From Gracilaria caudata (Eukaryota > Rhodophyta > Florideophyceae > Gracilariales > Gracilariaceae): 28,950 nt of DNA. The notes under the pieces were generated by a model. That model saw only the letters and a program-made list of their open reading frames with translations, ran no database searches and was not told where the DNA came from. Location of the stretch: positions 1 through 28,950 of the forward strand of contig JASCIV010000249.1 of the NCBI GenBank assembly GCA_030374735.1, in the 5' to 3' direction. Positions 17,345 to 26,427 of the stretch are shown one piece after another (within the stretch, counting starts at the first letter, position 1; every line of letters starts with the position of its first letter). A program made the translations under genes and the position numbers.

Positions 17345-18110
17345 TGTGGCTCCTTGGTGGTCTTCTTAATAGCTATATACTTTTTTCCGTGAAGGTGTTG
17401 TGTTGGCGCTTGCCACTCTTTAACACCGCAGTCCCATGTTTCTGTAAAGCTGTGTTCAGATTGTAAACTTACCCCAGTAAGATCCGGGGAGGAGAACTAC
17501 AGGTACGAAGGTAGCGTCCTGCCCTTTGGTAGTGTTCTACCTTCGTAAAACGGAGTAACGTGTGCACAATCTGCTGTGGGGGGCAGTTGAAAGTTTCAAC
17601 TTGAAACGAAGCTTGAAACTGTAAGCTGCGTAGAGGTTTATCGCATAAACGGGGAAACGGCGTGACCATTCCCTCGCTGGATCGAATGTCGTCTCTGCTG
17701 CGAATAACATTAACTAAATCTTAGATACCCTTCGTAGATTTACTTCTGCGCAGCGATTGGCGCATTGGCATGCAAAATTTTTGCACTCGCGAGGTCAAGA
17801 GCGCGAAGCGGCACCACAATTTTTTTGGAAGCGGCATTGAAAGCGCCATCCGACACACTTTTGAGGACCACCTTTCGCCAAGTGGCAGCTGGTTACGGGC
17901 CAGATACTTTAAAATTAAAATTGAGCTCACCTCATGTTTTGGGATCTCGCTTTGGAAAATGCTCCCACCACATTTTGCTACACGACATGGTCGCCCATCG
18001 GGCCCAGCCCTCAACGTCAGCGCAAAATCCAATCGTAGCAGACAGCTACTTCTATTCCATTGCTGCGAACCACGGTATCCCCATCGTTCAAGAGCAACCA
18101 GCTATTCGTC
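17345..18110. other. Spacer between carrier and prenyltransferase genes
   Basis: 766 bp. It contains an inverted repeat (17504-17547), a perfect dyad GTTTCAA-C-TTGAAAC (17593-17607), and a stretch from about 17765 that is open in several frames but starts with no convincing ATG context. The 3' part presumably holds the promoter and leader of the gene at 18111. Confidence 0.5.
17504..17547. repeat. Inverted repeat, 11-bp perfect arms
   Basis: TACGAAGGTAG (17504-17514) and CTACCTTCGTA (17537-17547) with a 22-base spacer, 160 bp past the carrier stop codon. It could be a 3'-end structure of the carrier transcript or a regulatory dyad. Confidence 0.7.
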
Positions 18111-19232
18111 ATGAGTCTGGCAAGCTTTGCTTTCGCGCTCTCCGCACCACCAAGCCGTGAGTTGACTGCTTCCTATTTGACGAGAGGCTGCCGAGTCTCA
18201 CATTCTTTCACCACGGGTCACTCTTATCGAGTGACACCAAAAACAGCAGCTCCTTCCAGAAGCCCTCAATCGTCGCGGATTGCGCCACGATGCTCTGCTC
18301 TCGCGGAAGCCAACGGCGCCGAACAGCCGCGAAAAGCCACCATCGGCGAGGCCATTTTCAAGTTCACCAGACCGCACACCATCCGCGGCACCATACTAGC
18401 AGCGTTTGCCGGATGTGCACGCGCTCTACTGGAGTCTTCGGCGTATATTGACTGGGCGCTTTTTCCGCGCGCTATCGTCGGATTATTGGCTTTGTTGCTT
18501 GGAAATGCGTTCATCGTTGGCATCAATCAAATCTATGACATTCGCCTAGACAAGATAAACAAGCCGTTTCTTCCTCTGGCTGCGGGCGAGATGCGAGGAT
18601 CTCTTGCGTGGGGCATAGTGTTATCGAGTGCTGTGCTGGGACTTGCGCTTGTTCGCGTGTTCTTCTCACGCCTTATTTTTGGATTGTACGCGTTTGGCAT
18701 GTCGTTTGGCGCTTTGTATTCGGTACCCCCATTCAGATTTAAGCGCTATCCGCCACTGGCGGCAATTACCATCTCGTGCGTTCGAGGTTTTCTGTTGAAC
18801 TTCGGTGTATATCACGCCACAAAATCCGCCCTGGGAGTTCCATTTGCCTGGTCTCCCCCAATCACATTTCTGGCTGTGTTCATGACCGTTTTCGCATGCG
18901 TAATTGCACTTTCAAAGGATCTACCTGACATCAAAGGTGACAGAATTGAGGGTATTCCAACTTTTGCTTCTCGAATTGGTCCTTCGAAAATGGTCAGCTT
19001 AGTTGTCACAGTGCTGCTTGCGAACTATACCGGAGCAATTATCACAGCGCTAGTCGCACCACCGGGTGCGTTTCGAAGATACGTGTTGCTCTTTGGACAT
19101 CTTTTCTTGGCGGCATGGCTTCTTCGATATCGGCGCACAATCAAACCACAGAGCCAAGATTCGATTAAGGCTTTCTATGCCTTTATCTGGAAGCTATTCT
19201 ACTCAGAATACATGATCTTTCCCTTCATTTAA
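18111..19232 (+). CDS. Homogentisate solanesyltransferase-like UbiA prenyltransferase, plastid
   Basis: 373 aa from the ATG at 18111. The frame extends upstream only from a TTG. Residues 1-60 (MSLASFAFALSAPPSRE..., Ser/Arg-rich with F at 6 and 8) look like a red-algal plastid transit peptide. The mature protein begins with FKFTRPHTIRGTILAAFA (83-100). The first Asp-rich motif is NQIYDIRLDKINKPFLPLA (139-157), the second KDLPDIKGDRIEGIPTFA (269-286). YSVPPFRFKRYP, RGFLLNFGVYHAT and the C-terminal FYAFIWKLFYSEYMIFPF match plant HST better than tocopherol HPT, as I know these families. The enzyme condenses solanesyl diphosphate with homogentisate, releasing CO2, in plastoquinone-9 synthesis in the plastid inner membrane. 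A tocopherol-type phytyltransferase is the alternative. Confidence 0.9.
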   Translation: MSLASFAFALSAPPSRELTASYLTRGCRVSHSFTTGHSYRVTPKTAAPSRSPQSSRIAPRCSALAEANGAEQPRKATIGEAIFKFTRPHTIRGTILAAFAGCARALLESSAYIDWALFPRAIVGLLALLLGNAFIVGINQIYDIRLDKINKPFLPLAAGEMRGSLAWGIVLSSAVLGLALVRVFFSRLIFGLYAFGMSFGALYSVPPFRFKRYPPLAAITISCVRGFLLNFGVYHATKSALGVPFAWSPPITFLAVFMTVFACVIALSKDLPDIKGDRIEGIPTFASRIGPSKMVSLVVTVLLANYTGAIITALVAPPGAFRRYVLLFGHLFLAAWLLRYRRTIKPQSQDSIKAFYAFIWKLFYSEYMIFPFI

Positions 19233-19431
19233 GGCTGGTTGTACACCTTATTGGTGAGTGACAACTGCTGCCGTGCTAATTCTCCGACAAGTTTAATACC
19301 CTGTACAAATAATATTCTTTATATTCTGCGGAAGTCAAAAGGTTCAAAGGTGCACACTTTCTCGTAAACGCAGTGCGAGTTAGTCGTGGGATGCGATGAG
19401 TTTCAAACCAAAACTATTATATACACTATCA

Positions 19432-21810
19432 CTACAACTTGAACCACGGAAATCTTTTGTGTCGCCTGTGTTCTCCCATGCCGATCATGACCGGCGCACG
19501 GCTGTCGCTACTACTGCTGGCCCTTCCCCATCTACCTCGGCTTATCAGTTTGCGAGCATGACTTGACATTTTTCGTACAACACCTCCGTCTCCTCGGGTT
19601 AATGAGCGACCTAGTCTGCCGCTCTGGCTGTTATACCCTCTGAAAGGCACAGGGGTGGTTTCAGTTCGCACGAGACCTGAAACATATTCTTGAGTTACCA
19701 GAGGACCACGCTGTCGTTGAGGCCTTGGCCGCTCATTGGAAAATCGACTTACGTCCTCATTGCTTGTATACATTGAGTCAACAGGGGGCAAAACCATCGA
19801 AGTCCCGTTGTCCACTTCTGGGACTGTCGGGAGTTGTAGACGGTGCGATACTTGCGACACTGCATTATTCGTTCGGCTCGTTCCTTGATCGGAGTAGGAC
19901 ATGGAGGTTGGTTGCCTGGATGAAGCGGACGCCATCATATTTGTAAGAGGTGTAGCCCTGGTTTCCACCGATTCTTGTTCACTGCTCGAACTCGAAATTG
20001 TGCGAGATAGAAAAGGACCGGGATAGTAGTTCGGATAACGTTCATCGCCCTCGTCGCTCGGTCGCTGTACTGCCACAACTTCGACCTTTTCAGCCGAGAT
20101 GTCATCTAGTTCGTCTCTGACGTGAGGTTCGCGGCTTAGTTCGATCATGCGGTGAAGACGATTCATCGCCTTTACACCCTGTATAGCCGCCCGCCACCTC
20201 TTACGGTTTACAAATGATTTGATGTTGGATTGGGCCACATCCAACACGTTCATGGTCGCGGCCTGGCAATTATTTCGTAGCCATTCGTGTTCCAAAGCTT
20301 GCTGTGCTGTCATTCGGCCGGAGGCATCTTTGTCAAGAAGGCTTCCCAGAAATTCTTTACCCTCCGGTGAAATCAGCTTCCATTCTGGCCCATCAAACTT
20401 CACTGGACGGAACTTAATCTTCTTGACCAGTTGCACGATATCATTGTCATCGAATGGGGGATAACCCACTAACATGATATACACGATAACGCCAAGCGAC
20501 CAAAGGTCCGCTTCTGGTCCATACGGTTGTCGGAGAAGGACTTCTGGAGCAACGTACAACGGTGTTCCGCACAGAGTCTTACAAAGCGCACTCGGGTCCT
20601 CAGAGTAGTAGGCAATTCCAAAATCAGTAAGCTTAACATCCGCGTCGTCGCCGTTTGGTTCTGTAAATACAAAGTTTTCGGGTTTGACGTCGCGGTGAGT
20701 GAGGTTATGCCGGTGGCAAAATGCAAGACTGGCCAACATGGATACCACCAGATTCGCAGCGTCGCGTTCAGTATATTGGCCTCTCTCTGCTATTCTTACA
20801 AAAAGTTCTCCCCCTTGCAGGAGTTCCATTACCAAGTAAACATTTTCTTCGTCCTCACAAACTTCATACAACTCCACTATGTTTGCATGCCCGCCAGCTA
20901 AGTCCAGGAGTCGAAAGCTGAATACCTCGCGACTAACCATCTTCTCATTGTACATGTCCGAGTTTCGCTTGGAGATTATCTTGATAGCCGCTAAGCGGTT
21001 TTCCGGAGGGGGTTGTCCAGGCGGTGGATCCTTCCTTCTTGCAAGTCTCACGACGGCATATCCACCTTCGCCAATCTTCTGGGCGAGTTCCCAACGTTGC
21101 GCAAGAGGCTCTTTCGTATACAAACCGCCACCCGCGACCTCAATTGAACTTTCGCCGTTTGCAAGCTTCGATTGTTCTTCACCGCAGAAAATCTTTGAAT
21201 AGTCGCGATGCAGCTTGGTTGCTTCCGAATAGCCTACGCTCTTCCACGAACTCACATGGTTGAAAAACGAATTGGCTGCCGAGTCTAGTAGTGTAGAGGG
21301 CGGACGGGCATTGATGCGCCCGGAGCTGCCATTCGAAATTAACGGCACGTCGTCATCAATTTCAAGCTCTGGTAGCAATGGCTTCTTCAAGGCCGAAATG
21401 CGGGGTTTACTCCGCGCCCTAATCCTCTTTGACCTGCTTTGTCTTGCTTCCTCGTAGATGCGATCAAGCTCATCTCCCGAGTACACCTTCTTATCACCCA
21501 AGGTATCCAGGAACTCGGCACTACCTTCGGTAGCCTGTTCGGAGAGTGCGTTTCTGGTCTTCCGCACAAGGTGGTCATTGAGAAGTTGAAGTCGCTCCAA
21601 TAACCACGGTAGTGTGCTATGCGATGAAATGGGCCTAGGCGGTTCCAACATGCCGGCGGTATGGTACACGCGCTGCGTGGCGGAGACTATGGAGGTTAAG
21701 AGCGCGAGGTCGGGCTCGGGAGAATCGGGAATGCTGACAGCATTGGGGGTAGGGGGCGGTGCGGGAGGGGGCGTGCGCGCCACCGGGAGGCGCGAAACCT
21801 CTGGTTGCAT
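19432..21810 (-). CDS. CaMK/CDPK-type Ser/Thr protein kinase without EF-hands
   Basis: 792 aa from the ATG at 21810. A TAG lies ten codons upstream in frame, so the longer frame beginning with GTG is not the start. The N-terminal 240 residues are Pro/Ser-rich and mostly disordered, with a basic patch (SRSKRIRARSKPR). The kinase domain is about 240-511: glycine loop GEGGYAVV (247-254), catalytic Lys in AAIKII (K277), HRDVKPEN (372-379), DFG (396-398), activation end GTPLYVAPE (415-423) and LWSLGVIVYIMLVGYPPF. All catalytic residues are present. YVAPE and the C-lobe text place it in the CAMK group. After it comes KSFVNRKRWRAAIQGVKAM (about 531-549), a basic amphipathic helix like a CaMK regulatory or calmodulin-binding segment. 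The last 220 residues are Ser/Arg-rich. There are no EF-hands, so any calcium control would be through calmodulin. Confidence 0.92.
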   Translation of the reverse strand: MQPEVSRLPVARTPPPAPPPTPNAVSIPDSPEPDLALLTSIVSATQRVYHTAGMLEPPRPISSHSTLPWLLERLQLLNDHLVRKTRNALSEQATEGSAEFLDTLGDKKVYSGDELDRIYEEARQSRSKRIRARSKPRISALKKPLLPELEIDDDVPLISNGSSGRINARPPSTLLDSAANSFFNHVSSWKSVGYSEATKLHRDYSKIFCGEEQSKLANGESSIEVAGGGLYTKEPLAQRWELAQKIGEGGYAVVRLARRKDPPPGQPPPENRLAAIKIISKRNSDMYNEKMVSREVFSFRLLDLAGGHANIVELYEVCEDEENVYLVMELLQGGELFVRIAERGQYTERDAANLVVSMLASLAFCHRHNLTHRDVKPENFVFTEPNGDDADVKLTDFGIAYYSEDPSALCKTLCGTPLYVAPEVLLRQPYGPEADLWSLGVIVYIMLVGYPPFDDNDIVQLVKKIKFRPVKFDGPEWKLISPEGKEFLGSLLDKDASGRMTAQQALEHEWLRNNCQAATMNVLDVAQSNIKSFVNRKRWRAAIQGVKAMNRLHRMIELSREPHVRDELDDISAEKVEVVAVQRPSDEGDERYPNYYPGPFLSRTISSSSSEQESVETRATPLTNMMASASSRQPTSMSYSDQGTSRTNNAVSQVSHRLQLPTVPEVDNGTSMVLPPVDSMYTSNEDVSRFSNERPRPQRQRGPLVTQEYVSGLVRTETTPVPFRGYNSQSGRLGRSLTRGDGGVVRKMSSHARKLISRGRWGRASSSSDSRAPVMIGMGEHRRHKRFPWFKL

Positions 21811-22756
21811 TGCGGAGAGCGCCACGGGGAGGCGCACCTACGGGAGGGTGGATCTGACGGTGGCTCGTGGCGACTGCAGTAGAGCGCGCGCAAGGAGAAT
21901 GGCATTTAACCTTTATCAAAAGAGGTGCCGTGGCCACGATAACCGCTTTTGACTGGGAGGGAGAGGCTGCCGCCGCGCGGCATTTTGAAGTTCACGATTT
22001 GGGTTAAAACACACAGGCATGATCCAACTCATTAAGGGGGATCCCTTGTATCGTGACGTGACTGCTGCACCTGTAACAGCGCCCTTCAGAAGCCCTTCAT
22101 GAGCCAGGCACCGCCACTTTGTTCGCTCACCACGAGTGGGGCACAGCGCAGCCCCGCTCATTCGCGCTTACCCTCACGCGCGTGCGCTGCTCTCGACTGT
22201 CCGCGAGCGCTTTGTCCAGCAGAATTCTCCGTTCCGCTGCCACGGTATCTGCCCGCGATCGTCCACTCTGCATCACGAGCGTGCGGCAATGGCGGCGCAT
22301 GAGCTTTTCGACGCCGGCCAGCAAACCCCGAACAAATCCTGACTGTGCTACCTTCGTATGTCGAAGTCAAATGACGCACTGGACGTTTATCTACGGGCCG
22401 CACTGGCGTGTTGTGAATGGCTGGCGCACTTGGATTAAACGACTGAACAGGTATGGCGCGCCGTGAACTGCGCGGGCCTTCCTACTACTGCGGCCACGCT
22501 GATGCCTTTTGGTATCATACTTTCAAGTCTCGCGAGGGGCGCACGCGTGGCGGGGTGAGCGCAGTATCATAACACCCTCGCACTGTCGGTATGGGGCATG
22601 CAGCATCACACTTTGTACGCCAGCGTCAACGCGGCACGAGTTCGCATGAGCGTGGAGAAGTTGTCGTTGTACAAGGGTACATGAAAAGGGGTAACGTAAC
22701 TTCCGAGCCGGAAAACATCAGGGTACACTAGGGAGGCCAGACAATCACACGAGTGT
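21811..22756. other. Spacer upstream of the kinase, 3' of the helical protein
   Basis: 946 bp, GC-rich, with several overlapping frames of 65-115 codons on both strands. The longest starts with TTG and none has a motif. The part next to 21810 presumably contains the kinase promoter. No RNA gene or repeat stood out. Confidence 0.5.
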
Positions 22757-24031
22757 TTAGAATTGTGCACTGCATTGCACGGCTCGCTCTGCCGCCTCAA
22801 CATGGAATGCGGCTACGGCAAGCGCAACACATTGCAGAACTTGCCTCACAGAAACATCCTTGAGCGCATGCGTACATGTGTTCTGCGGAGCAAGCTCCGC
22901 AGCAAACGAAAAACATATCGTACGCAACTGACCAACGCCCACGGAAGCAATATCGACAAGCCGTTTCACGCGGTCTCTCCAGTTATGAACATCACGTTCC
23001 TCAACACATCGCAGTACATTTGAACACACCTTACTAGCAAACACGGCAAGAAGACGATTGCAGTCATCCACAAGATCATCTTGCCGATTTGCGTTTTCCT
23101 TTGTCTGTTCTATGACGCTTCTAGCAGCCGAGGCCGCTTGCCCGCTTTCATCAGTGCGGTTTCTCGCGGCGCACTCGAGACTACTAAGCGCATCATCCAG
23201 AATACGCTTGGCTTCGCGCAGCTCGGAAAGTACGCGTGAGTCCATTTTGGTGGAATCTCGCATACGCACGAGCTGTGTATCGCCGATCTCCTTGACACGC
23301 GCCACGCACTCCGCACCTCCGTTTTGCTCAAACATGAGCTCAAAGCGGCTCTTGAGCTGTGCCAGTCGCTCTTCGCAGATGGCGGATTCGGGTTTGTGGA
23401 CTGCTTTGCTATCACGTTGCATGTCACGCTTGGGCTGTTTGTGGCTTAAAGCAGAAGTATTATGGTGTTCCACTGGAGGAAAATCGTCGTCATATGTATC
23501 GAATTGCACATCCTTGCCGAGTTGTTCCATTTCACTGCAGTCGGACATAGAGAAATTAGCTAGTGTGGGCTCTGGCGGCACGTTGGGATCGTTATGCTTG
23601 CAGTCCCCCAAGACCGGCCGGTTCTGCAGTTTAACCGCAGCCGCATGCTGTGCGGCGCCAGTGGTCTTGCAGCACTCCTGCGCGTTACTTGAAGCGGACG
23701 CAGAAGCAGCACTATCCGTATGTTCAAAAGTTCCCATGGCGGCCACGGCGGCACGACGCACCGCGCACCAGGCGTCCGAGAAAGACAGCCCCGAAGCGGT
23801 GCGCGACATGCGCGGCGCAAAGAAGCGCTCTTCATCTTGCTGCGGCTGCGGTTGCGGCTGTGGCTGTGGCTGTGGCAGCGGATGCTTCTCAGCGGGGGCC
23901 GGCGCAGCGGGGGCATCATCATTGTTGAAGACGGAGGCCAGCGCGGCCTCCGCATTGGCGACCTTGCCGCCAAGCCAGCCGCGCCAGCTCGCGTGATCTT
24001 CCCGTGCCAGATGCTGCTGTGCGTGCTCCAT
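22757..24031 (-). CDS. Unrecognised helical protein with low-complexity PQ tract
   Basis: 424 aa from the ATG at 24031. The family is not recognised. The N-terminus has an amphipathic Trp-containing helix, SWRGWLGGKVANAEAALASV (15-34), of the kind seen at the start of some coiled-coil trafficking proteins; this is only a resemblance. A PQ dipeptide run (PLPQPQPQPQPQPQQ, 51-65) comes from a GGCTGT/GGCTGC hexanucleotide microsatellite at about 23841-23880. Residues 70-215 are Ser/Ala/Asp-rich and probably disordered. Residues 216-345 are helical and charged (ERLAQLKSRFELMF; VLSELREAKRILDDALSSLE) and could form a short coiled coil. The C-terminus is Cys-rich (six Cys from 336) and hydrophobic-helical. 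No transmembrane segment is certain. It is divergent from the plastid protein gene, 401 bp between ATGs. Confidence 0.7.
   Translation of the reverse strand: MEHAQQHLAREDHASWRGWLGGKVANAEAALASVFNNDDAPAAPAPAEKHPLPQPQPQPQPQPQQDEERFFAPRMSRTASGLSFSDAWCAVRRAAVAAMGTFEHTDSAASASASSNAQECCKTTGAAQHAAAVKLQNRPVLGDCKHNDPNVPPEPTLANFSMSDCSEMEQLGKDVQFDTYDDDFPPVEHHNTSALSHKQPKRDMQRDSKAVHKPESAICEERLAQLKSRFELMFEQNGGAECVARVKEIGDTQLVRMRDSTKMDSRVLSELREAKRILDDALSSLECAARNRTDESGQAASAARSVIEQTKENANRQDDLVDDCNRLLAVFASKVCSNVLRCVEERDVHNWRDRVKRLVDIASVGVGQLRTICFSFAAELAPQNTCTHALKDVSVRQVLQCVALAVAAFHVEAAERAVQCSAQF
23841..23880 (+). repeat. GGCTG(C/T) hexanucleotide microsatellite in coding sequence
   Basis: Runs of GGCTGC, GGTTGC and GGCTGT encode the PQ tract of the helical protein on the minus strand. 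It is likely length-variable. Confidence 0.75.
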
Positions 24032-24432
24032 GAGTGGCGGCTACATGGTGCTGCGAGGATGGAGAGGATGGCGGCGGGCGCGCCTTTGAACGATGCACGA
24101 GCGTCTCTGTGTCAGCGTCGCGACGCGGAACGGCTCGATCGCGATGAGCGATGTGGTCCAGCCTGGGATGCACTCCAGTTGGGCGCGTCTCACGGCGCGT
24201 GCGCTGTAAGCACGAGGATATTTGTGTCAGCAATCTGTGTGCGTGTGCCACGTGTATGGATACAAGCTCACTAGGCAGGGTTTGCGCCGTGCCGAATCTG
24301 GAAAAGGCGTTTTCGCCGCGCGAGCTGCACCGGGATCTGCGCGGATACGAAGATAGAAGGCAGATACACTGGAGGGAGAGAAGTAACGCGTTGCCGCAAA
24401 CGCTCTGGTTGCGTAACACCACCACTCCCACC
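24032..24432. promoter_or_regulatory. Divergent promoter region
   Basis: 401 bp between two outward-facing ATGs (24031 minus and 24433 plus). The plus-strand frame is open through it, which could extend the downstream protein by 94 codons. The transit-peptide-like start at 24433 is preferred. Confidence 0.5.
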
Positions 24433-25221
24433 ATGGATTGCTCCGCTTTCGTGCAACCTTCGTTCTCCTCTGCCTTCACGCCGGCGCGTGCTCGACGCGC
24501 GGCCGTGTCGCGCCGCCCCGCGCCCGCCACGCCGGCGCGCATTGTCATGGCGGACGAGAAGAAGCCCTTGTTCAGCAATCCCTTCGCCGCCAAACCCAAG
24601 GATCCGAACCAGCCCGCCGTCACTTTCATGGCGCCGCAGCCTGGAGACCCTGGATACAAGGACCCTGCCGCGGTCAAGCCAGCGGCCGCAGCGAAGCCAG
24701 CAGCCGAAGCGAAGCCAGCGGCCAAAGCGCAGCCCACGCCTTCCACGAAAACCGTCACCCCGAAGACCGGCACATCGCCAAAGAAGCTCCCCGTCGTCTC
24801 TGGAGAACAAATTAAGCGCGGCTTCGATTTGCTGAAGGAGGATATTCTCAAGAGCGCCCCGGAACGCGCCGGTGTCGGGCGCCAGGATACCGAGTCCGTC
24901 GTCATGCGTCCGCAAGCGGGAGAGCCGGGATATAAGCCTGCCGCCTATCAAACCGTCAAGGTTTCCACACTAGGTATCTCTACGTTTTCCGATGATAAGA
25001 ACTACGTCGGCAAGGTTGGTGGAGTCGATGCTGTCAAGAAGGCAGCTCTCGACGTCAGCACTGGTAAAAAGACCGGGAAGGATGTCAAGAAGGAGGTTCT
25101 CATGAAAGCAGAAAATATCACGAAGAAGGCAGAGGCGCCCAAGGTGTATGATATCCCGGATTACCTCAAGCCACTCCCTGAAGATACTCCTAGGAAGGGC
25201 AGGACATGGAAAAACTATTGA
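24433..25221 (+). CDS. Plastid-targeted Ala/Lys/Pro-rich protein with two MxPQxGxPGYK motifs
   Basis: 262 aa from the ATG at 24433, in a strong context (CACCATGG). The first 40 residues (MDCSAFVQPSFSSAFTPARA, then Arg/Ala/Pro-rich ending ARIVMA) form a typical red-algal plastid transit peptide, with cleavage likely near VMA/DE. The mature part has FMAPQPGDPGYK (65-76) and VMRPQAGEPGYK (157-168), two copies of one motif. Between them lie an AAAKPAAEAKPAAKA repeat (84-98), a Lys/Thr/Pro linker and a helix (GEQIKRGFDLLKEDILK). The C-terminus has a Lys-rich segment and ends PDYLKPLPEDTPRKGRTWKNY. There are no transmembrane helices. I do not recognise the family. A stromal scaffold or thylakoid/phycobilisome-associated linker is conceivable from composition and targeting, but this is speculation. 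Confidence 0.8.
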   Translation: MDCSAFVQPSFSSAFTPARARRAAVSRRPAPATPARIVMADEKKPLFSNPFAAKPKDPNQPAVTFMAPQPGDPGYKDPAAVKPAAAAKPAAEAKPAAKAQPTPSTKTVTPKTGTSPKKLPVVSGEQIKRGFDLLKEDILKSAPERAGVGRQDTESVVMRPQAGEPGYKPAAYQTVKVSTLGISTFSDDKNYVGKVGGVDAVKKAALDVSTGKKTGKDVKKEVLMKAENITKKAEAPKVYDIPDYLKPLPEDTPRKGRTWKNY

Positions 25222-25402
25222 ACCTGTATGATGCTTAAAGAAGAACCTTCTTATTTGGAATCTATTTGGGTAGCAACTCAAGTTTGAGCACAGAGAGCAG
25301 TCGGGAATGTTTTACCCGGCTATCGGCAGTGAATAATAGTTTGTGTATCCGTTATGCTAGCGCATTTTCACCTGTCAAAGTAGGACATTAAAGCCTGTTT
25401 TT

Positions 25403-26290
25403 TCAATGTTGTGACATCGGAATCGCTGAATCTCTCTCTTCTGCCCACCCGGGAGCTATGCGCACTACATTGCCAATTACTATCAATGTCGGACTGGAAA
25501 GAGCAGCAGCTCTCACTTTCTCAGCTAAGGTGCCTATGGTCCCCCAAACTACCAACTGTTGTTCCGTAGTAGCCGCTTGCACAGCCACTGCAGCTATGTT
25601 GTCACACGCGGCTGATTCTTGCAATCTGCGCAGTAAAGGGCCAAGGTTCTGCAGCCCCATGTAAACAACCAACGTGACATGACGCAACATGGAACCGCAA
25701 ATCCAGTGTACATCTTCGTGTGCTGTGATAAAGCACACACCCTGTGCTACGTTCTTTTGTGTGAGCGGAAAACCTAAGGTGGCGGCCACGGCTGACGCAG
25801 TGGTGACTCCTGGCTCTACACTAACCGGAACAGACTGTTCGCGCAGAAAGGCAAGCTCGGAGCCAACACGGCCGAAGATTGACGGGTCACCGCCCTTGAG
25901 ACGGGCAACGGTATTGCCGCGACGAGCGTAAAAAGCGAGCAGCGTTTCGATATCAGGTTGAGATCCCGTGCCAATGCCACGTGCCTTTCCGACACATATC
26001 TTGCGGGCAGTGGGCGATGCGAGCGCGAGCATATCGGGGCTTACAAGACGGTCGTACAGAATGACATCGGCTTGGCGCAGCTTCTGGAGGGCGCTTTGTG
26101 TGAGCAGATCGATGTTAGCTGGCCCGGTGCCGATAAGGTAGACAGGGCCCGTTTGAAGATGGTCGGACGAAGATTTGTTTGAGGCGCGGATTGTTTGTGG
26201 TGAGCGGCGCGGCGGACGACGGGCGAGGAGGTTTGGGATTAATTGTCCGGATGTACGTGCAGGCAGGACTGGAATGAGAAAGCACTGCAT
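25403..26290 (-). CDS. Uroporphyrinogen-III C-methyltransferase (SUMT), plastid-targeted
   Basis: 295 aa from the ATG at 26290; the longer frame begins at TTG. Residues 1-45 (MQCFLIPVLPARTSG..., Arg/Pro/Ser-rich) are a plastid transit peptide. The tetrapyrrole methylase domain follows: GPVYLIGTGPANIDLLT (48-64, first SAM-binding loop), ILYDRLVS (77-84), RLKGGDPSIFGRVGSE (130-145, the GGDP signature), VEPGVTTASAVAA (158-170), GFPLTQKNVAQGVCFITAH (173-191) and VVYMGLQNL. It methylates uroporphyrinogen III at C2 and C7 with two SAM to give precorrin-2, the first step of siroheme synthesis for nitrite and sulfite reductases. It is a stand-alone enzyme, without the CysG dehydrogenase/ferrochelatase part. 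It converges on the preceding plus-strand gene, 181 bp between stops, and is 137 bp downstream of the UPRT stop. Confidence 0.93.
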   Translation of the reverse strand: MQCFLIPVLPARTSGQLIPNLLARRPPRRSPQTIRASNKSSSDHLQTGPVYLIGTGPANIDLLTQSALQKLRQADVILYDRLVSPDMLALASPTARKICVGKARGIGTGSQPDIETLLAFYARRGNTVARLKGGDPSIFGRVGSELAFLREQSVPVSVEPGVTTASAVAATLGFPLTQKNVAQGVCFITAHEDVHWICGSMLRHVTLVVYMGLQNLGPLLRRLQESAACDNIAAVAVQAATTEQQLVVWGTIGTLAEKVRAAALSSPTLIVIGNVVRIAPGWAEERDSAIPMSQH

Positions 26291-26427
26291 CGTACGCAAG
26301 AGGATTTGTTGACAGAGAATGTGAGGCGATTGAACCAAGAATGGACGCGCTTGGTTTCTACGTGTGCTAGGTGAGGTTGTAGAAAATGTGTAGCAAAAGT
26401 TTTACGATGCGCAATGTTGCGATGCGC

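Noticed and set aside
17593..17607. GTTTCAA-C-TTGAAAC with nearby GAA/TTC triplets, resembling a heat-shock element
   Set aside because: The spacing between GAA and TTC units is off by one from the nGAAnnTTCn rule.
22119..22466. 115-codon plus-strand frame upstream of the kinase
   Set aside because: Starts with TTG, lies in GC-rich DNA with several overlapping frames, and has no motif.
23058..23996. 312-codon plus-strand frame opposite the helical protein
   Set aside because: It is Ser/Cys-rich and antisense to a frame with an ATG, helical character and better composition; treated as a shadow.
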